Shown: positions 61,801 through 64,000 of the stretch, piece by piece
Layout: each line of letters opens with the position of its first letter
Numbering within the stretch: position 1 is the first letter of the stretch
Assembly (NCBI GenBank): GCA_964632995.1
Contig: CAZWDL010000014.1
Coordinates: forward strand, 1 to 64,000
Direction: 5' to 3'
DNA length: 64,000 bases
Origin: CAZWDL01 sp964632995
Lineage (GTDB): Bacteria > Bacteroidota > Bacteroidia > Chitinophagales > Saprospiraceae
Position numbers and translations under genes: made by a program
Notes under the pieces: generated by a model
What the model was told of the DNA's origin: nothing
What the model saw: the letters and a program-made list of their open reading frames with translations, nothing else
Database searches by the model: none

Positions 61801-62040
61801 GACGGCAGAAACGACCGGTTTCGGATACCGGCATTATTTCAAAACCCGCCTGCTTTTAATAATAATGAATTGATTATCCGCAACGACTGGGGGCAGGATG
61901 TATATCAGGCGAGTCCCTATGGGAATGATTGGCGGGGAGTGAATCAGAACGGCCAGCCCTTGCCCGCCGGCACGTATTTTTACAGCTTTCGTTTTGGAAA
62001 GGGAGCGGTGAGGCAGGGGGAAGTGACTATTATCAGGTAA
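58882..62040 (+). CDS. T9SS type B tandem-repeat surface protein (13 or more 54-residue repeats)
   Basis: The encoded protein is about 1052 residues with the gap as drawn. It has a signal peptide (to about residue 25), two PPC-like beta domains (about 28-235) and at least 13 tandem repeats of about 54 residues (LCxGESVTVNGTVYDxxNPxG..LxxGAxxNGCDSxVxVxLxFY). The C-terminal CHU_C-like gliding domain begins near FYIPSGITPNGDGRNDRF and ends QGEVTIIR. The central repeats are almost identical in DNA, and a 100-base N run sits between repeats 7 and 8. Each repeat has a Cys pair likely to form a disulfide. Expected role: surface adhesin exported by T9SS. A PorP/SprF gene lies 20 bases downstream on the other strand. 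Confidence 0.85.
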   Translation: MEKDIFYPLLLHALLIFQLPLSAQTDTIQYGTNLASVLVTGQTEEYIFEGSWGDEVSIRAAGAGSSFVSRLELIGPNGEELVERSGQAPGELSLQASLEKFGFYRSRISISGGSGEVPFGLSLQKINNPLYPPTLTNGVQRRATIEQTGERHSYTFCGFPGDQASIELRSVSATLEPEVEIYSPGGTLIVREQGKQLRVDVSPGEEGLYTILVADAGGRGGGDYEINLTSTGSCVVKELIQELCKGQSFVFNGQLFDENKPSGITRLQDTLYKVQLEFHPQIVLNRNPTLCQDGFILINGTRYDKENTSGQEILQNPSPFGCDTVLQVDIIFSDTVVDLLDQTLCEGDFVTVNGTRYDQSRRAGTEIIPGGAVGGCDSVIQVQLAFNPAVSERYTPVLCSGESVAINGSVYDASNPSGTELLEGAAANGCDSIVEVQLDFYPATRSLLAQKLCPGESIVVNGTIYDALNPKGTELLEGASVNGCDSLVEVRLDFHAPATGVYAPTLCEGASVTVNGTVYDASNPEGTELLQGASVNGCDSLVEVRLDFYAAARGVYTPTLCEGGSVTVNGTVYDASNPEGTEXXXXXXXXXXXXXXXXXXXXXXXXXXXXXXXXXXVNGCDSLVEVRLDFYAAAVGVYAPTLCEGASVTVNGTVYDASNPSGTELLEGASVNGCDSTVQIELAFQDPVAAAINRTLCPNESLTVNGTVYDIENPSGTETIEGAAANGCDSVVAIQLDFFPADHKIYRTLCPDEFITVNGTIYDQLNPMGTEVIEQGGAGGCDSIVEVQLKFYPEASSVFEQTLCAGESITVNGTVYDENNAVGKEFLFGEAANGCDSIIEVRLEFYPPATSRLEQVLCQGESFSYNGVVYDASNPSGIEVLPGASANGCDSIVQVQLSFWEEASSFFNQMICPGESVTVNGTVYDESKLTGEELIEGGAANGCDSIILVNLTIDPNCPEIGDFYIPSGITPNGDGRNDRFRIPALFQNPPAFNNNELIIRNDWGQDVYQASPYGNDWRGVNQNGQPLPAGTYFYSFRFGKGAVRQGEVTIIR
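60629..60728. other. Assembly gap (100 N) inside tandem repeats
   Basis: The gap interrupts repeat 7 after GGCACGGAGT and sequence resumes at GGTCAACGGC. In an intact repeat those two points are 16 bases apart. The true gap is therefore 16 bases or 16 plus a multiple of 162, and the 100 N are a placeholder. The repeat number is not fixed by this assembly. Confidence 0.95.
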
Positions 62041-62060
62041 AGGAACCGTAATGACTATAA

Positions 62061-63056
62061 TCACCATCTTGGGAGCACGGATATATTTATTTCAAAGGCC
62101 CGGTCTGTCTGGTTGTGAAAGGGGATCAATGAATAATCAAAGCCGGTGCTCAGCTTGACCAGTGTCTGTTCACCGGGTCTTCCCAGATCCAGAAGGTGCA
62201 GCAGATAAACGCCCAATTCTGCGTGCAAACGCCCACTGAGCGCGCCACCGCCGCCCACCCAGAATTTTTGTTCTTTTTGATAGCGGACATTGACATCCAT
62301 ATCCAGGGGAACCCCCTCGACGTAGCGGATCCAGCTAGAAAATTCTATGAAGCTCTGCGCGTCCAGGAACTTATACAACCCTGCCAGGGCGTAAAAGTGA
62401 GGCTGTCGGGTGTAGGGGAATTCGCGCTTGTCGGAAGTGAAGGTGAGGTCGAGCCCAATGAGCTGAGTGGCGGAAATACCGGCATAGACCAGCGCGGTTT
62501 TGTTATCGGGGCCTTCGATATTTTTATAAAAATAAAAACCAAGACCTACATCAGGGCGCCACTGGCTCTGATCGGTTTGCCCGAGAATGTCATCCGGGTC
62601 GAGTAAGTCAATTTCAGAGGCTTTGATTCTGAATTGCACCAGTCCGGCATTGATGCCTGCTGAGAAACCGCCGAAATTGGGATGTTCCAGCCCAAACAGG
62701 CTGGCGATGCGTCCGTAGACTCCTGTAAAACTGGTAGGACCAACCTGATTATTGAGGAGGTAGGCGCCTACAATCGGTGCAAAAGCATTCTCCCCCACAC
62801 CTATGTATTCTGCACGAGCGCTTTGCGTACTGCTCTTTCCGGCACTGCCGACCCACTGACTTCGATGGGTTATCCCGGCGGAGAGCCGGTAGGTTTCCCG
62901 GTACAGCAAAAAATCGCTGCTCACGGCGGCCGGGTTGAGGAGTCCCTGGTTTTCCCGATATAGCGAAAATAAAGGCAACTGCTGGGCTGTTGCCCGGCTG
63001 CTCAGCAGGCACAGAAAAAGAAGGGACAGCAAAAAAAGGATTGGCAAACGAGCCAT
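62061..63056 (-). CDS. PorP/SprF family T9SS membrane protein
   Basis: The 331-residue protein has a signal peptide (to about residue 24) followed by an outer-membrane beta-barrel. The PorP/SprF mark near the start is SLYRENQGLLNPAAVSSDF; the usual family pattern is NPA at that position. Further strands are GVYGRIASLFGL, NFGGFSAGINAGLVQF and the closing segment RAFEINISVLPRW. Family members assist secretion or surface attachment of particular CHU_C-type T9SS substrates and are usually next to them. Here the convergent repeat protein is the obvious partner. The same protein could serve the 1465-residue one at 12.8 kb. Confidence 0.9.
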   Translation of the reverse strand: MARLPILFLLSLLFLCLLSSRATAQQLPLFSLYRENQGLLNPAAVSSDFLLYRETYRLSAGITHRSQWVGSAGKSSTQSARAEYIGVGENAFAPIVGAYLLNNQVGPTSFTGVYGRIASLFGLEHPNFGGFSAGINAGLVQFRIKASEIDLLDPDDILGQTDQSQWRPDVGLGFYFYKNIEGPDNKTALVYAGISATQLIGLDLTFTSDKREFPYTRQPHFYALAGLYKFLDAQSFIEFSSWIRYVEGVPLDMDVNVRYQKEQKFWVGGGGALSGRLHAELGVYLLHLLDLGRPGEQTLVKLSTGFDYSLIPFHNQTDRAFEINISVLPRW

Positions 63057-63060
63057 AGTT

Positions 63061-64000
63061 TCATTTTATTACGATACTCACCAGCCAGAAATCTGATTTA
63101 TTAGCTCTTTTGGAGGAAACAGAGGAATGAGACAACCCGGCGGCGATGATGCTGTTGGCTTCGATCTGTGTAATCCCGTAGGCGCGTTCGGCAAAAGGGC
63201 TTCCCCAGAAGAGGGGTTCTTCCCAGAGCGCTTCTCCGGCAGGGTTCAACAGATGAGCCCACATCTTCTCCCGGCGGGCGCCGTCAGCGTAGGAACTGCT
63301 GTAACCGGCCAGCACATAGCAGCCATCGGGTGTTTCCAGAATGGAGCACCCCACATCGATGCCTAAGCCACCGAAGATCTTTGGCTCTTCCCATAGAAGT
63401 TCTCCTTCCGGGTTCAAACGGACGACGAAGATGTCGTCCCGGGTGCGTTTGGTGTAAGCCGTTCCAATGATCACTAGCTGCCCTTCCCGGTCCATAATGA
63501 TATCGAGCCCCCTGGCATCGGGTCTTTCATAAACTTGGTGTAACCGGTCCCTCGCTTCATCGAAATGTAAAACCAAGAGCTTGTTCTGTTTTCCCCTTGT
63601 TTCATAGCCGGTGAGGTAGATATCTCCGAGAGGCGATATAACGAGGGCCGTGCTGGTAGCGTGCCCGCCTCCGGCGTATACCGTTTCTTTCAGCACCCGC
63701 CCTTCAAGGTCGGTCTGGAGCAACCAGATTTTGCCGTCTTTTTCCCCGCTGAACAGGAGCTTGCCTTGTGCACCCTTTGCGAGGTCGGAGAAAGCCTCGG
63801 AAGACCTGGCGGTGCCGAAAAACTTTTCTGCTATTTTTTGGGTGCCGTCCGTCAACAGGTACCAGGCATCCCGGGAGCCGGAGCCGCTGGATTCGGTATA
63901 GCCGGCCAGGGCGTATTGTCCGGGCGCCAGCTGGATGACCTTCCGGGCGCCGTCGTGCTGAGCGCCGCCTACCACGAGGCGGTTACTAAGGTATTTCCGG
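63061..64000 (-). CDS. Propeller-like repeat protein, N-terminus outside window
   Basis: The frame is open to the end of the window, so the gene's 5' part is missing; a GTG at 63975 is probably internal. The visible 313 residues contain repeated units like GKLLFSGEKDGKIWLLQTD, GDIYLTGYETRGKQNKLLVL and GQLVIIGTAYTKRTRDDIFVVRLNPEG, which fit a seven-bladed propeller of SBBP or delta-60-like type. It stops four bases before the PorP/SprF start and is co-oriented with it, so the two are likely co-transcribed. A secreted or periplasmic T9SS-associated role is inferred. Confidence 0.6.
   Translation of the reverse strand, partial: RKYLSNRLVVGGAQHDGARKVIQLAPGQYALAGYTESSGSGSRDAWYLLTDGTQKIAEKFFGTARSSEAFSDLAKGAQGKLLFSGEKDGKIWLLQTDLEGRVLKETVYAGGGHATSTALVISPLGDIYLTGYETRGKQNKLLVLHFDEARDRLHQVYERPDARGLDIIMDREGQLVIIGTAYTKRTRDDIFVVRLNPEGELLWEEPKIFGGLGIDVGCSILETPDGCYVLAGYSSSYADGARREKMWAHLLNPAGEALWEEPLFWGSPFAERAYGITQIEANSIIAAGLSHSSVSSKRANKSDFWLVSIVIK

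Noticed and set aside
1..64000. Prophage, integrative element or transposase
   Set aside because: No integrase, transposase, phage structural gene, tRNA attachment site or origin-like feature was recognised; only non-coding palindromes suggest mobility.

Overview
The window looks like a chromosomal piece of a member of the Bacteroidota, most likely a Saprospiria-type marine or activated-sludge bacterium. This is inferred from gene content, not from a marker gene. The clues are three large secreted proteins with type IX secretion (T9SS) C-terminal signals, a PorP/SprF-family protein, a TonB-dependent receptor with a LytS/LytR-type regulatory pair, a FucP-family sugar symporter, surface-polymer hydrolases, a Bacteroidota/Chlamydia-style V-ATPase operon containing a DUF2764 protein, and start codons with no clear Shine-Dalgarno sequence. 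I saw no rRNA, tRNA, CRISPR array, integrase or insertion-sequence transposase.

Layout. 1-2.8 kb: the end of an FAD/Fe-S oxidoreductase, a YceI-like protein, and two damaged genes. 3.1-7.8 kb: an M1 metallopeptidase and a convergent S9 peptidase, separated by a head-to-head pair of small repeats. 8.0-12.6 kb: a BNR_4 (ulvan-lyase-like) lipoprotein, a YeaO/DUF488 protein, a sulfatase and a winged-helix protein, with two complex inverted repeats. 12.8-20.1 kb: a 1465-residue secreted protein, a sugar symporter and glutamate dehydrogenase. 20.3-25.0 kb: a four-gene minus-strand unit (TonB receptor, TPR-like exported protein, histidine kinase, LytTR regulator). 25.3-33.8 kb: a GH29/GH43 chimera, two GT39 and one GT9 glycosyltransferases, and two small Ig-like-fold proteins. 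34.0-41.9 kb: a complete-looking seven-gene V-ATPase operon (E, DUF2764, A, B, D, I, K) whose K subunit carries Na+ ligands. 41.9-50.2 kb: a tandem universal stress protein, three gene relics, a CotH-like kinase, a TIM-barrel/oxidoreductase pair and an FMN-dependent alpha-hydroxyacid dehydrogenase. 50.5-64 kb: a secretion island with a small exported protein, a 2508-residue dockerin/cohesin-containing T9SS protein, a 1052-residue tandem-repeat T9SS protein with an assembly gap, a PorP/SprF partner and a truncated propeller-like protein.

How it works together. The accessory content is about capturing and degrading sulfated or fucosylated polysaccharide at the cell surface, and about T9SS-exported adhesins. 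The most unusual non-coding content is a set of intergenic inverted repeats. Three elements of 162-163 bp are long imperfect palindromes of constant length with a partly shared core but unrelated outer arms, and a separate family of about 95 bp hairpin repeats has three copies. At least four broken genes (near 2.0, 43.5, 45.6 and 48.8 kb), plus an ATPase gene with an internal deletion at 2.2 kb, show active gene decay. Two runs of N (10 and 100) are assembly gaps inside coding sequences.
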